Positions 54,174-64,000 of a DNA stretch of 64,000 nt are shown one piece after another (within the stretch, counting starts at the first letter, position 1; each line of letters begins with the position of its first letter). Origin of the DNA: Hordeum vulgare subsp. vulgare (lineage: Eukaryota > Streptophyta > Magnoliopsida > Poales > Poaceae); assembly GCF_904849725.1 (NCBI RefSeq), contig NC_058518.1:504295225-504359224 (forward strand). Direction: 5' to 3'. Under the pieces are notes generated by a model. That model saw only the letters and a list, made by a program, of their open reading frames with translations. It had not been told where the DNA came from and searched no databases. A program made the position numbers and the translations under genes.

Positions 54174-54740
54174 GGCAGATTCTGGGTTGAGGACAATGAA
54201 TTCATTGTCAGGGGCGGGAATATTTTCTTCAGCAGTTTCCTCAGGATGAGGAATTTCTTGTTCTAGCTGAGCATCAGGCTGAGGAATTTCTTCATCCTTC
54301 TCAGCTTGAGGAGCTTGATCAGCTTGTTCAGTGGGAGGAGCCTGCTCAGACTGGACATTTTCTTCAGCTTGATTTTCATCAGCTGACTTTGTGGCAGAAG
54401 CAGATTCATCAGCTGCTGCAGCTGAGGCTTCAGTAGTCTCTTTCTGAGGAATATGAGGTTAAGGACTGTCATCAATCTGTATTTCCTCATCAGTATGCTC
54501 CTCAGAGGCAGCATCCTTCATTTCCTCATATGCCCTCGTAGTGTGTTCACCAACGACGACCATTTCAAATGAGGGTGCAACATTAAGAGGCACCGGGTCC
54601 AGTGGGGCAGACTCTTCAATTTCCTTGAGGCGTTTTGCCTCAATCTTTTCTTCTGCTGAGGAAGCTTTTCTCTTCTTCGCTTCCTTCTCAGCAGCCCTTG
54701 TCTTTTTCGCGTCTGATGCAGACGGGATTAACTTCTTCAC
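54174..54740 (-). pseudogene. Sirevirus env-like region, middle segment with stop
   Basis: Same frame as 52707-54173, interrupted by TAA at 54459-54461. The part above the stop (54740-54462) is lysine- and glutamate-rich (KKTRAAEKEAKKRKASSAEE). The part below is an alternating glutamate/glutamine/proline low-complexity linker. Confidence 0.6.
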
Positions 54741-54768
54741 CTTTGATGTTTTTGGGGAAGGTGTATTC

Positions 54769-56244
54769 TTAACAGATTCTTAACAGTGAGGAACCAGCTG
54801 GAACATAGTCATCAGCCTGCTTTGGTGAAGCAGCTGGATCGGTAGCAGTTTCATCAGGAGCAGTCTCAGTGATGATTTCTTCAATGGTCGGCTCATCAGC
54901 ACGGCGCTCTTGGTATTGTTCCTCAGCTTGAGGAATTTCCTTCTCAACAGGAGATGCATCTTTTGGCTGTTCAACCAGGGGCTGGGGAGTTGGTGCTGGT
55001 GGGGGGTGACGTCTGTTGTAGTCATCAACAGCACTAGTGGCTAGCTTGATGAAATTTCTTTTGATGCTTGTTCGATCTGACAGTTTCTCACACTTGTCAG
55101 TCAAAACTTGCACTTCTGCCTGGGTGGACACCAATGCTTCAGGCGTCAGTTTGAGAACATTTTGCCTGAGGAATTTCTCCTTTCTAGCCTTTGCAATCTT
55201 TGCCTGCTTGGCCTTCTGTTCCTTCCACTTGGCTTCATTTATGAAAGTAGCCACCATGTGGCTGACACCAGGAGGAAGTTTCAAATCATCAATAGGTGTG
55301 TTTGGGTCTTCGTACCACACATTGATGAAATCGAGGAGGACCTTGGGGTCCATTGCCAGAGGAATAGCACTGCCTGATGCTTGTGCTGCCCTTTCTTGCT
55401 TGTTCCTGATGATGGCTTCCAGAGTTTCATCATCATATTCTTCACTTCCCTCTGATGCAGACGGGACTGTGATGATTTTGCTTGGGCTGGGCAGAGGTGC
55501 AGGTTCAGTAGTAGCCAAAGTCTTCACATGGGGTGTTGAAGACTTTGTCTCCGAGCTAGTTGCAGCTGGGAGTGAGGAGCTAGAGCTGGCAGTCGTAGTC
55601 TTCACGACTTTCTTCTGTACTGGCTTTGGAGGTGGAGCTGAGGACTTTGGTGTAGATGAGATTGGTGCTGAGGGTTTTGGCGCTGATGGTTTTGATGTGG
55701 ACGGTTTTGGAACCGAGGGTTTTGGAGCTGAGAGTTTGGTGACTGAAGCCTGTGCAAACTTTTCTTGGGGTTTTGAAGCTTTTGCCTTTGCTGGCACAGA
55801 CTTTGGTTGAGGAATCTCGGAGCCTGAGGTTTCTGCTGCTGAGGAATGAGCAGCACCGGAGGCAGCAGCTGAAGATTCATGAAATTTCTTCACTACTGTT
55901 TCTGCTTGCTTCTTGAGCTTGGCCAGATGCCTTTCTTTTTCCTCTGGGTAGTCATCAAGTGTCATAAGACTTGAGGGATGCGCAACTTGATGATCCTCAA
56001 GCGGGGCCCTTCTGCCAGGAGGCTTCAAGGCGAATTTCTTCGCATACTTTGGAGTCACAAACCTGTACTCCTTCCACTCTTTTGCCCATCTGCGTTCAAT
56101 TTTCTGCAGCCTAATCTTCCTTTTAGGCATAGTCTCAGGTTCATCATCAGGCGTGCAGTAGTCCATGTATATGTCATCAGGAATGTCCACAGCTGTGTTC
56201 TGCTCCAGTTTCTTTCCTCCCTTCTGTTTCCTTTCTTCCTCCAT
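54769..56244 (-). CDS. Sirevirus env-like region, N-terminal frame (491 codons)
   Basis: An open frame with a charged N-terminal part (KRKIRLQKIERRWAKEWKEY), a long serine/proline/lysine repeat zone (KPSAPKPS and variants, about residues 160-215), and a second folded-looking part (DPKVLLDFINVWYEDPN). It ends at a TAA next to an 11-bp tandem duplication (54766-54787), beyond which the next segment is in another frame. The low-complexity zone resembles linker domains in other Sirevirus env-like genes. Function unknown. Confidence 0.65.
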   Translation of the reverse strand: MEEERKQKGGKKLEQNTAVDIPDDIYMDYCTPDDEPETMPKRKIRLQKIERRWAKEWKEYRFVTPKYAKKFALKPPGRRAPLEDHQVAHPSSLMTLDDYPEEKERHLAKLKKQAETVVKKFHESSAAASGAAHSSAAETSGSEIPQPKSVPAKAKASKPQEKFAQASVTKLSAPKPSVPKPSTSKPSAPKPSAPISSTPKSSAPPPKPVQKKVVKTTTASSSSSLPAATSSETKSSTPHVKTLATTEPAPLPSPSKIITVPSASEGSEEYDDETLEAIIRNKQERAAQASGSAIPLAMDPKVLLDFINVWYEDPNTPIDDLKLPPGVSHMVATFINEAKWKEQKAKQAKIAKARKEKFLRQNVLKLTPEALVSTQAEVQVLTDKCEKLSDRTSIKRNFIKLATSAVDDYNRRHPPPAPTPQPLVEQPKDASPVEKEIPQAEEQYQERRADEPTIEEIITETAPDETATDPAASPKQADDYVPAGSSLLRIC

Positions 56245-57726
56245 TTTCTTCAGACGAGGAACTTTCTAAGGATTTTGAACTCTTGAGGATTCTGATGAGC
56301 CTTGAAGAGTTTCTTCCAGAAACGCTGCAAATGAGTTAATGTGATGAGAACCGAGAGATTCATCAGCTGACATGTGTGTACCTGTGAACAGAGTATAGTT
56401 GCGAGGAATTTGGAGAGGTCATATGAGTTCTCAAATTTGAAGAAAAAGGAAAGGTTTGACAGTTTGAGGAATATAACCAGTGGTTGAGGAATTTGCTTAA
56501 GCATTCTGTTCTTGGGTTCCAGAGTTGTACAGATCCGAAAATTCGCACAATTGAGGAATCTCGTGAAAATCTTAGATGCTTAGCTAGTTCATCAATGATT
56601 GTGGTGATGGATAGTGTGTGAGGAATCATGTGCGCATCGTATCTTGAAGAAAAACAGATTTCACAAGGGAGAGGTAAAATTTTAGATCTAATCTGTTGTA
56701 AAAATGGGATATATTTACCCTGGAAGGTGCGAACGAAGAACACAAAAAAGTGGCGTTGAAGAGGCTCTTCGGTCAAGTGTCCAATGTACCCTAACTTGGC
56801 AGCAGAGGACGTCTACGGCGGCGGCGGACGTAGATGTTCCGTCTCCGGCGTGATCCTGGCGGCGAGAAGGTTAAGGCAGTGAAGCTCTTCCTTGCCGGCG
56901 TCAAGACTTCCAGCGGTGGCGCTAGGGTTCGGTGTGCTGTGGCAGGAGAGCGATGAGGCGAAGAAGATGATACCGAGGGGGTTAAGGACATATTTATAGC
57001 CCGAAAGTTACTGTTTGGCGCGAAAGTTTCGGACCGAATAGCCCTTGCCTCTACGTCTCCGCAGGACACGTGTAGCTCCCGTACGATGCGGTGGAGATAG
57101 TGGAGATCGTGGCTATCCAATCGTGGGAAGTGGGGGTTCAGTTACTGTTCCTTTGAAGAAAACAATTTTTCGAAGATTTGAGGATTTTCGTTACAAAATC
57201 ATCAGCTGACAAGGATGCAGTGAGGATTTGGAACAAAGTTTCAAGTAGAACGCATATGAAGAATTGAATAGACTGGATAAGTATAGCATAGAGGGAAGAT
57301 CGGGTCCGATCACATTCACTTATCAGAAACATCAACTTGAAGAAATAGCAATAAGTGAATGCTGTTGAGGACTAGAAATCTCAGTCTACCTAGGCAAATG
57401 AAAGTCATCAAGTGTTTTTGAAGATTTTGCAATAGATCATCACAATGAAGAACAACTGTTTTCAAGAAAAATGCATTGTGAGGAATTTGATCATTTGAAG
57501 AAAATCAACTTGAGGAATTTCACATTGGGCGGTGGCGTTGCCCACCATATAAGAAAGTTGATTACAAACGCCGCGTACAATTGTCGTAGGGCCCTGAGAA
57601 TCAATTTCTTCGTTAATTTCTTCACATTCAGAGTGACTTTCTTCATCGGTTGAAGAAAATCGTTTCATCATGTGTTGCACATCTAAGTCATCAACTTTGC
57701 ATAAGTGTTAGGATGTGTGCATGTTT
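56245..57726 (-). other. Spacer between Sirevirus pol and the env-like frames
   Basis: No long frame. On the minus strand it includes a TATA box, a GC-richer leader-like stretch (about 56960-56790) with ACCGAACCCTAGCGCC, a short frame from ATG 56776 (about 20 residues before a GTAAAT donor-like site near 56720), and then AT-rich sequence. This looks like a promoter, first exon and intron ahead of the env-like region. Confidence 0.5.
56991..57000 (-). promoter_or_regulatory. Possible internal promoter of the env-like region
   Basis: The minus strand reads GCTATAAATA, about 215 bp ahead of the ATG at 56776. The sequence downstream is GC-richer than the rest of the element and resembles a plant gene leader. 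Confidence 0.45.
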
Positions 57727-60700
57727 TTACAAAACATTTGAAGACTCTAAGATATTTAGCTCACACCGCAACTTGCAAAACCTTTTCTCATCCAAGGGCT
57801 TAGTGAAGATATCAGCCAGTTGATCATCAGTCTTCACATGGTCGATGAGGATATTTCCCTTGAGGACATGGTCCCGAAGAAAATGATGACGAATCTGGAT
57901 GTGCTTGGTCTTCGAGTGCTGTACTGGGTTGTAGGCAATCTTGATAGCACTCTCATTGTCACAGTAGAGAGGCACATTCTTCATGTTGATGCCGTAGTCC
58001 TTGAGGGTTTGCTTCATCCATAGTAATTGAGCACAGCAAGAACCAGCAGCAATGTACTCAGCTTCGGCAGTGGAGAGTGATACGCAGTTCTGCTTCTTTG
58101 AGGACCAGCAAACAAGTGATCTTCCGAGGAAATGGCATGTGCCAGATGTTGACTTGCGATCCACACGGTCACCAGCATAGTCTGAATCAGAATACCCTAC
58201 CAGATGAAGATTGGAGCCCTTGGGATACCATAATCCAAGTGTTGGTGTGTGAGCTAAGTATCGAAGAATATGTTTCACAGCCTTATGGTGTGATTCTTTC
58301 GGTTTTGCTTGAAAACGTGCACACATGCAAACACTAAGCATTATGTCTGGCCTAGATGCACATAGATACAATAAAGAGCCAATCATAGACCGGTATACCT
58401 GCTGATCGAAATCTTTACCATTTTCATCAGTGCCGAGGTGACCGTTGGTAGGCATTGGAGTCTTGGCACCTTTGCATTCATGCATGTCGAATTTCCTCAG
58501 AACATCCTTGAGGTATTTCTCCTGTGATATGAAGATTCCATTGTTTTGTTGACGAATTTGAAGACCTAAGAAGAATTTCAGCTCCCCCATCATAGACATC
58601 GGATATTCTTCACTCATCATATAGGCAAATTCATTACTGTATCTTTTGTCAGTACAACCAAATATGATATCATCAACATAAATTTGACATACAAACAGTT
58701 CATTATCATAGGATTTTGTGAAAAGAGTTGGATCGAGTGAACCAGGTTTGAAGCCTTTCTTCATGAGGAATTCCTTCAATGTATCATACCATGCCCGAGG
58801 GGCTTGCTTGAGACCATATAGCGCCTTTTTGAGTCTGAAGACTTTGTCTGGATTCTTTGGATCCTCAAAACCTGGGGGCTGAGCAACATATACTTCTTCC
58901 TCAAGCTTACCATTGAGGAATGCACTTTTCACATCCATTTGATATAAGATGATGTTATGATGATTAGCATAAGCAAGTAGAATTCGAATAGCTTCAAGTC
59001 TAGCAACAGGTGCAAAAGTTTCATCGAAATCTATTCCTTCAACCTGGGTGTAGCCTTGGGCTACAAGTCGTGCCTTGTTCCTCACCACTTGACCGTCCTC
59101 ATCTTGCTTGTTTCGGAAAATCCACTTGGTGCCGATGATGTTATGCTTGCGAGGATCGGGTCGTTTGACGAGCTCCCATACGTCATTCAGCTTGAATTGA
59201 AGAACTTCGTCTTGCATGGCTTGGATCCACTCCGGTTCCAGAAAAGCCTCAGCTACTTTTGAGGGTTCTGTGATAGATACAAAAGAGAAATGCCCACAAA
59301 AGTTAACTAAGTGTGAAGCTTTTGAGCGAGTGAGAGGACCTGGCGCGTTGATGTCGTTGAGGATTTTGTCAAGTTCTACTTCATTTGCAATCCTCGGATG
59401 AGCTGGTTGAGAATTTTGTCTGGGCTGAGGAAGTGGTGTTGTTGCAATTTCCTCAGGAGCATCTTCTTGGTTTCTGTCAGCGATAGGGATTATTTCTTCT
59501 TCAATTTCCTCAGTGGGAACAATGTCTTCAGTAGGCTTAAGCTTTATCGCTTCCTCAGGGGACAGTTTATCTGGATCAGAAGGCAATTGCTCTCTTTGCG
59601 AGCCATTAGTTTCATCGAACCGCACATCTACAGTCTCAACAGCTTTGTTGTGATAGTTGTTGAAGACTTTGTAGGTGTGCGAGTCCTTTCCATAACCGAG
59701 CATAAAACCTTCATGTGCCTTAGGTGCAAATTTTGAGCTATGGTGAGGATCTCTAATCCAGCATTTTGCACCGAAGACTTTGAAATAACTTACATTGGGT
59801 TTCTTCTCAGTGAGGAGTTCATATGAGGTTTTCTTGAGGAATTTGTGAAGATATACCCTGTTGATGATATGACATGCAGTGTTGATTGCTTCAGGCCAGA
59901 AGCGACGAGGAGTGTGATATTCTTCAAGCATAGTTCTTGCCATTTCAACCAGAGTCCTGTTCTTTCTTTCGACGACACCATTCTGCTGAGGAGTATAAGG
60001 AGCAGACAATTCGTGAGTAATACCAAGTTCATCAAGATAATCATCAAGACCAGTGTTTTTGAACTCGGTTCCATTATCACTCCTAATATGTTTGATCTTG
60101 ATGCCGAAGTTCGTCGAGGCCCTTGAAGAAAATCGTTTGAAGATTTCCTGCACTTCAGTTTTATACACTATGATATGCACCCACGTGTATCTGGAATAAT
60201 CATCAACTATGACAAAGCCATATAGAGATGCTGCATTGGTTAGTGTTGCATAGTGAGTAGGTCCAAACAAATCCATATGAAGCAATTCAAATGGACGGGT
60301 AGTGGTCATGATGGTTTTGGAGGGATGCTTGGATCTGGTCATTTTCCCAGATTCACAAGCACCGCAGAGATGATCCTTGAGGAATTTGACAGATTTGATG
60401 CCAATGACATGCTTCTTCCTTGCAAGTGTGTGCAAATTCCTCATGCCTGCATGACCTAGTCTTCTGTGCCACAGCCATCCTTCTGAGGTTTTTGCTAATA
60501 AGCAAGTGGCTGGTTGAGGACCTGTAGAGAAGTCAACAATGTACAAATCCCCTCTTCTTACACCTTCGAAGACTTTGGATCTGTCAGATTCCATGATGAC
60601 TACACATCTATATCTACCAAAGATAACAATCATATCAAGATCACAAAGCATCGAGACTGACATGAGGTTAAAACCAAGGGATTCAACAAGCATCACTTTG

Positions 60701-60900
60701 TCCATATGCCTATCCTTGGAAATAGCTACTTTGCCAAGTCCCAATACCTTGCTTTTACCTTTATCAGCATATGTGATTTGCTTCAGAGGTGATGGAGTTA
60801 GTGGCATATTCATCAGTAGGCTTTTATCACCAGTCATGTGATGTGTGCAGCCACTATCGAGAACCCACTCAGTGTTTTTGGGTTTGTCATCCTGCAGATG
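57727..60900 (-). CDS. Sirevirus pol: protease, integrase, reverse transcriptase, RNase H
   Basis: The frame is open from upstream of the ATG at 60837. Just before that ATG lies the protease active site [10 protein letters not shown] (Asp codon 60856-60858). Numbering from the ATG: zinc-binding H124, H129, C158, C161; integrase D189, D254, E290 (DD35E); reverse transcriptase with D635 (DVKSAFLNG) and YVDD at 720-723; RNase H with YSDSDYAGD (about 882), STAEAEY (922-928) and YCDNESA (958-964); stop at 57727. All catalytic motifs are present over 1036 codons. The start of the polyprotein is broken: the preceding frame has a TAA near 60915, and gag is in another frame. The enzymes would make and integrate cDNA in the particle and nucleus. 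Confidence 0.92.
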   Translation of the reverse strand, partial: HLQDDKPKNTEWVLDSGCTHHMTGDKSLLMNMPLTPSPLKQITYADKGKSKVLGLGKVAISKDRHMDKVMLVESLGFNLMSVSMLCDLDMIVIFGRYRCVVIMESDRSKVFEGVRRGDLYIVDFSTGPQPATCLLAKTSEGWLWHRRLGHAGMRNLHTLARKKHVIGIKSVKFLKDHLCGACESGKMTRSKHPSKTIMTTTRPFELLHMDLFGPTHYATLTNAASLYGFVIVDDYSRYTWVHIIVYKTEVQEIFKRFSSRASTNFGIKIKHIRSDNGTEFKNTGLDDYLDELGITHELSAPYTPQQNGVVERKNRTLVEMARTMLEEYHTPRRFWPEAINTACHIINRVYLHKFLKKTSYELLTEKKPNVSYFKVFGAKCWIRDPHHSSKFAPKAHEGFMLGYGKDSHTYKVFNNYHNKAVETVDVRFDETNGSQREQLPSDPDKLSPEEAIKLKPTEDIVPTEEIEEEIIPIADRNQEDAPEEIATTPLPQPRQNSQPAHPRIANEVELDKILNDINAPGPLTRSKASHLVNFCGHFSFVSITEPSKVAEAFLEPEWIQAMQDEVLQFKLNDVWELVKRPDPRKHNIIGTKWIFRNKQDEDGQVVRNKARLVAQGYTQVEGIDFDETFAPVARLEAIRILLAYANHHNIILYQMDVKSAFLNGKLEEEVYVAQPPGFEDPKNPDKVFRLKKALYGLKQAPRAWYDTLKEFLMKKGFKPGSLDPTLFTKSYDNELFVCQIYVDDIIFGCTDKRYSNEFAYMMSEEYPMSMMGELKFFLGLQIRQQNNGIFISQEKYLKDVLRKFDMHECKGAKTPMPTNGHLGTDENGKDFDQQVYRSMIGSLLYLCASRPDIMLSVCMCARFQAKPKESHHKAVKHILRYLAHTPTLGLWYPKGSNLHLVGYSDSDYAGDRVDRKSTSGTCHFLGRSLVCWSSKKQNCVSLSTAEAEYIAAGSCCAQLLWMKQTLKDYGINMKNVPLYCDNESAIKIAYNPVQHSKTKHIQIRHHFLRDHVLKGNILIDHVKTDDQLADIFTKPLDEKRFCKLRCELNILESSNVL

Positions 60901-61115
60901 AATTAGTACAGCTTACCATCTCATATGCTTCAAGTTTGAAGAATATGATGCTAATTTCATCAGTTTAGTGATTTCATCACTACAGAAATGTAAGGACGTG
61001 TGAAATATTTCTATTTCATCAATCATTAGCTTGCGTCCTATCAAGCATTTCCTCAGGTCTCCAGCAAATTCTTCAGATGATGATTTTCATCTGGAGACCT
61101 GACCTGCAGAAGTGA
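60901..61115 (-). other. Disrupted gag-pol joint of the Sirevirus
   Basis: All frames are interrupted here. The gag frame stops at 61116 and the pol frame opens near 60905. Intact Sireviruses usually read through this part as one polyprotein, so at least one frameshift has occurred. Confidence 0.6.
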
Positions 61116-63659
61116 TTAGTTTGATTTCTTCACCACCCACATCTGAAGGGGTGGCAAAGCGTTCAACATCCTGCGAGCACCATATGAGAAAGGTTGCATT
61201 GAAGCTAATGCACTTCTCTTAACAGTAGGGGGGTTAAAGTACTCATATGAGTATGCAGAGAACTGGTTTGAGGATTTATGGACATAATGATTTGAGGAGT
61301 AGCGCTCATAATCATATTCCTTGTAGTTTCCCTGCATGTTAGACGCAGAAGCATGGGTACGAGCATAGTTTTGACCAATTGAGGATTTTGATTCTCTTGA
61401 AGACTTTGGTCCTCCTGAGGAATTTGATCTGGGGTTCAAATTCTTCAGAGGTGATGTCATGAGGACATTCACTTGAAGATTTTCAAGACAACTTTTGGGA
61501 ACCCAGATTTTCCTCAGAGGAGGGCCATTCCTGCAGTTAGTTCCAACATATCGAGCAAATACTTTACCAGATTGATCTTTGAACAGTTTATAGTTGGAAT
61601 CAAATGACTCATCCGAGGAATAGGATAATTCACATGAGAAGCCAGTTAGATTAGATGGATCAAAAGGAGGCCCAGTAGCAGCAACCCATGAGGTTTTGGG
61701 ATACTGCTCAGGTTTTCAATAAGATCCATCAGCATTCAATTTCCTCTCAAAGTCAATTCCTTCTTTCCTTGGGTTCCTGTTCAGGATCTGCTTTTTGAGC
61801 ACATCACAAAGGATTTGATGTCCTTTGAGGCTTTTGTACATGCCTATCACGTACAATTCCTTCAACCCTGCATTTTCATCAGTGACATTTGTGTTTTCCT
61901 CAAGTGAGGAAATTGACACAACAGGTGCAGTTGAAGAATCTGTAGCAGTGGTAGCATTTGAAGATTCTGGTGAAGAATTAGCAGTTTCACGATCAATGCA
62001 TTTAAGACATGGAGGAATAAATTCAACTTGACTAGCGCTGATCTGTTGAGCTAGTAATGAATCATTTTCCATACGAAGATCATCATAAGACATCCTCAGC
62101 TTCTCAAGATCAAGCTTCCTTTGAAGAAATTCGTAGGAAAGCTTCTCATGATCAGTGAGGAGTGTATCATAATGATCCTGAAGAATATCAAATCTAGACT
62201 GAAGATTTTTCATGTCATCAGTGAGGATTTGATTAAGATTCATTTCTTCATTCAACAGATCATCACTTTTGTCTAGCAGTTTTTGAAGCTTTTCCATAGC
62301 AGTTTGTTGTTTAGTGGCAATGATGGCAAGTTTACTGTAACTGGGTTTTTGGTAATCATCATGTTCACAGTCACTTGAGTCAGAGGAGGAGGCATTATGT
62401 GATACCTTTGAACCTTTTGCCATGAAGCAATAGGTTGGAGCGAAGTCATCAGCATAGTCATCAGTATGGATGGTGCACTCATTTTCTTCAATATTGAAGA
62501 TTGACTTGCTGACGAAATTGGTTGCTAGTGCAAGACTAGCCTGTCCGGATTCTGAATCTTCTCCAGAGCCTTCTTCATCATCGCATTCTTCTGATTCTGC
62601 CTCGGAATCCATTTCCTTGCCAATAAGTGCCCGAGCCTTTCTGAAGCTAGTCTTCTTGTGTGAGGAGGACTTTGAAGATGAGAATTTTGAGGATTTCTTC
62701 TTCTTCCTTGAGTCAACAAAACTGTCATCCTTGTATTTCTTCCTTTTTGATTCCTTTCCCCAGCGAGGACAATCAGCAATGTAATGACCTGATTTCTTGC
62801 ACTTGTGACAGGTCCGTTTCTTGTAGTCCTCAGATGCAGATTCTGATTTCCTCATGTCTCTTTTTGATGATTTACCGAACTGGCCTCGTCGTGTAAATCT
62901 CTAGAATTTCCTCACAAGCATTGCAAGCTCCTATCCAAATTCTTCAGGGTCACAACTGCTGTCATCTGTTTCTTCTTCAGATGAGGAAATTGCTCTAGCC
63001 TTCAGTGCTCGTGGTCTGGAATAGCTTGGTCCATATAGATCTCTCTTTTCTTCTTGCTGGAATTCATGAGTATTTAGCCTTTCAAGAATATCAGCTGGAT
63101 CTAGCATCTTGTAGTCTGGTCTTTCTTGAATCATCAGAACTAGAGTGTCAAATGAAGGATCCAAGGATCTCAGCAGTTTCTTCACAACTTCGTGATCAGT
63201 GATGTCTCGAGCTCCCAGTGCTTGCAGTTCATTTGATATATCAGTGAGGCGATCAAAGGTGTCTTGGCAGCATTCATTGTCATGTCTCTTGAAGCGATAG
63301 AAGAGATTGCGAAGAATATCAACACGAGAGTCACGCTGGGTTGATACCCCTTCATTTACCTTGCACAATCTCTCCCAGATCAGTGTTGCAGATCCCAAAG
63401 CACTTACTCTTCCAAACTGACCTGGGCTCAAATAGCCACAGATTATGTTCTTCGCTTGAGAATCGAGTTGCTTAAATCTCTTCACATCAGCTGCAGTGAC
63501 ACTAGCAGAAACGAGGGGAACGCCATTTTCCACAATATACCAGAGATCATTGTCAATTGCTTGCAGATGCAGTTGCATTTTGTTCTTCCAGAAAGGAAAG
63601 TTCTTCCCTTCGTAGGTGGGACATGGTGCAGTCACCTTGAACATGCCTGCAGTCGACAT
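61116..63659 (-). pseudogene. Sirevirus gag and gag-pol linker, three in-frame stops
   Basis: From ATG 63659 the protein has the Copia gag core (YEGKNFPFWKNKMQLHLQA, then IWERLCKVNEG, LLRSLDPSFDTLVLMIQER), an acidic patch, and a CCHC zinc knuckle C-H-K-C-K-K-S-G-H-Y-I-A-D-C near 62800 for RNA packaging. A long coiled-coil-like part (about 62300-62030) follows, then a linker ending near WVVKKSN. One frame is kept throughout but is cut by TAG at 62931-62933, TAG at 62901-62903 and TGA at 61716-61718. Gag would form the particle; this copy cannot make it in full. The start is the first ATG after the primer binding site. Confidence 0.88.
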
Positions 63660-63711
63660 AACTAAAACTCCAGGTTGTTAAACCAAAATCACACAGAACA
63701 AGGGAGTACCT

Positions 63712-63726
63712 TGCTCTGATACCAAT
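63712..63726 (-). other. Sirevirus primer binding site
   Basis: The minus strand reads ATTGGTATCAGAGC immediately after the LTR, complementary to initiator-methionine tRNA. Confidence 0.9.
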
Positions 63727-64000
63727 TGAAAGTGCGTTATATCGACTAGAGGGGGGTGAATAGGAGATTTTTAGAATTTCATCACTCAGGAAATTCCTTT
63801 TGAGGAAAATTCCTCACTTATGACTAACTTACAGCGAAAACAGTTAAGGATCAGTTGTGCAATCGTTCACAATGGCAGTATTACAGAGTGAAGATTATGA
63901 AAACAGATTGCACAGCAAGCAGGCACGCAGAATACAGATGATGATTTACTCAAGTGAAGAATTTGGGGTTGAGGAAATTCAGAGAAAGTCTTCAGCAAAT
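63727..64000 (-). repeat. Sirevirus 5' LTR, truncated by the window end
   Basis: The sequence from TGAAAGTGCG matches 50767-51040 with four substitutions and one added A. The remaining 1.1 kb should lie outside the window. Confidence 0.93.

Larger units (their letters stand above)
50767..64000 (-). mobile_element. Copia retrotransposon, Sirevirus lineage (Maximus-like), incomplete at window end
   Basis: On the minus strand: 5' LTR (from 64000 to 63727, continuing outside), primer binding site, gag, protease-integrase-RT-RNase H, long env-like frames, polypurine tract and 3' LTR (52181-50767). The order integrase before reverse transcriptase marks Copia. The long extra coding region after pol and the gag type mark the Sirevirus group. 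The 5 bp before the element are TTTCT (50762-50766); the partner is outside. The first 274 bp of the two LTRs differ at about four bases plus one indel, clearly older than Angela. Several nonsense codons in gag and the env-like region make it defective. Confidence 0.93.

Noticed and set aside
55037..55810. 257-codon plus-strand frame opposite the env-like gene
   Set aside because: It contains glycine/phenylalanine/aspartate repeats that are the reverse of the KPSAPKPS repeat zone; no independent support.
63712..63726. Possible tRNA gene sequence
   Set aside because: It is only the 12-base complement of the initiator tRNA 3' end used as a primer binding site, with no cloverleaf around it.

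Overview
The window is plant nuclear DNA, almost certainly from a Triticeae grass (wheat, Aegilops or barley group). It holds a BARE/WIS/Angela-type Copia element with the usual TGTTGGAAATATGCCC LTR start, a Maximus-like Sirevirus, a Tat-lineage Gypsy element with an antisense gene, and a CACTA transposon carrying pieces of grass genes. Host coding content is very low: one decayed DUF4220/DUF594 gene at the left end and three exon fragments inside the CACTA element. There are no bacterial features (operons, CRISPR, ribosome binding sites).

Layout. 1-3100: a DUF4220/DUF594 membrane-protein pseudogene with its own TATA box and 5' UTR intron. 3122-5897 and 15513-15729: two tandem copies (A and B) of an old 1.5 kb non-coding unit. 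5898-15512: a CACTA element inserted in unit B, containing an HMG-box exon, an ABC1-kinase-like exon, an inverted-repeat element with an LRR-receptor-kinase fragment, and a Sirevirus solo LTR. 16299-33273: the 3' part of a minus-strand Gypsy element (3' LTR, antisense gene, a 2.2 kb hairpin tandem array, integrase), its LTR split by an 8.6 kb Angela element at 17157-25744. 33274-49790: a second, direct tandem copy of 8162-33273 without the Angela element. 49791-50766: more of the Gypsy pol (RNase H region). 50767-64000: a minus-strand Sirevirus running off the window.

The main result is a nested history that can be read in the sequence itself. A 16.5 kb segment with one breakpoint inside the CACTA element and the other inside the Gypsy pol was duplicated head to tail through a 2-bp microhomology. 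Angela then entered copy 1 only, so copy 2 preserves the empty target site. Each copy has since picked up its own lesions: the integrase is open in copy 1 and has two nonsense codons in copy 2, while the antisense gene end is intact in copy 2 and frameshifted in copy 1.

The most unusual functional structure is in the Gypsy element. About 31-32 tandem units of about 70 bp, each able to fold into two hairpins, lie between pol and a spliced antisense gene whose start codon is 41 bp from the LTR edge. Introns of that gene carry further near-perfect palindromes. All divergence and age statements come from reading by eye, not from alignment software.
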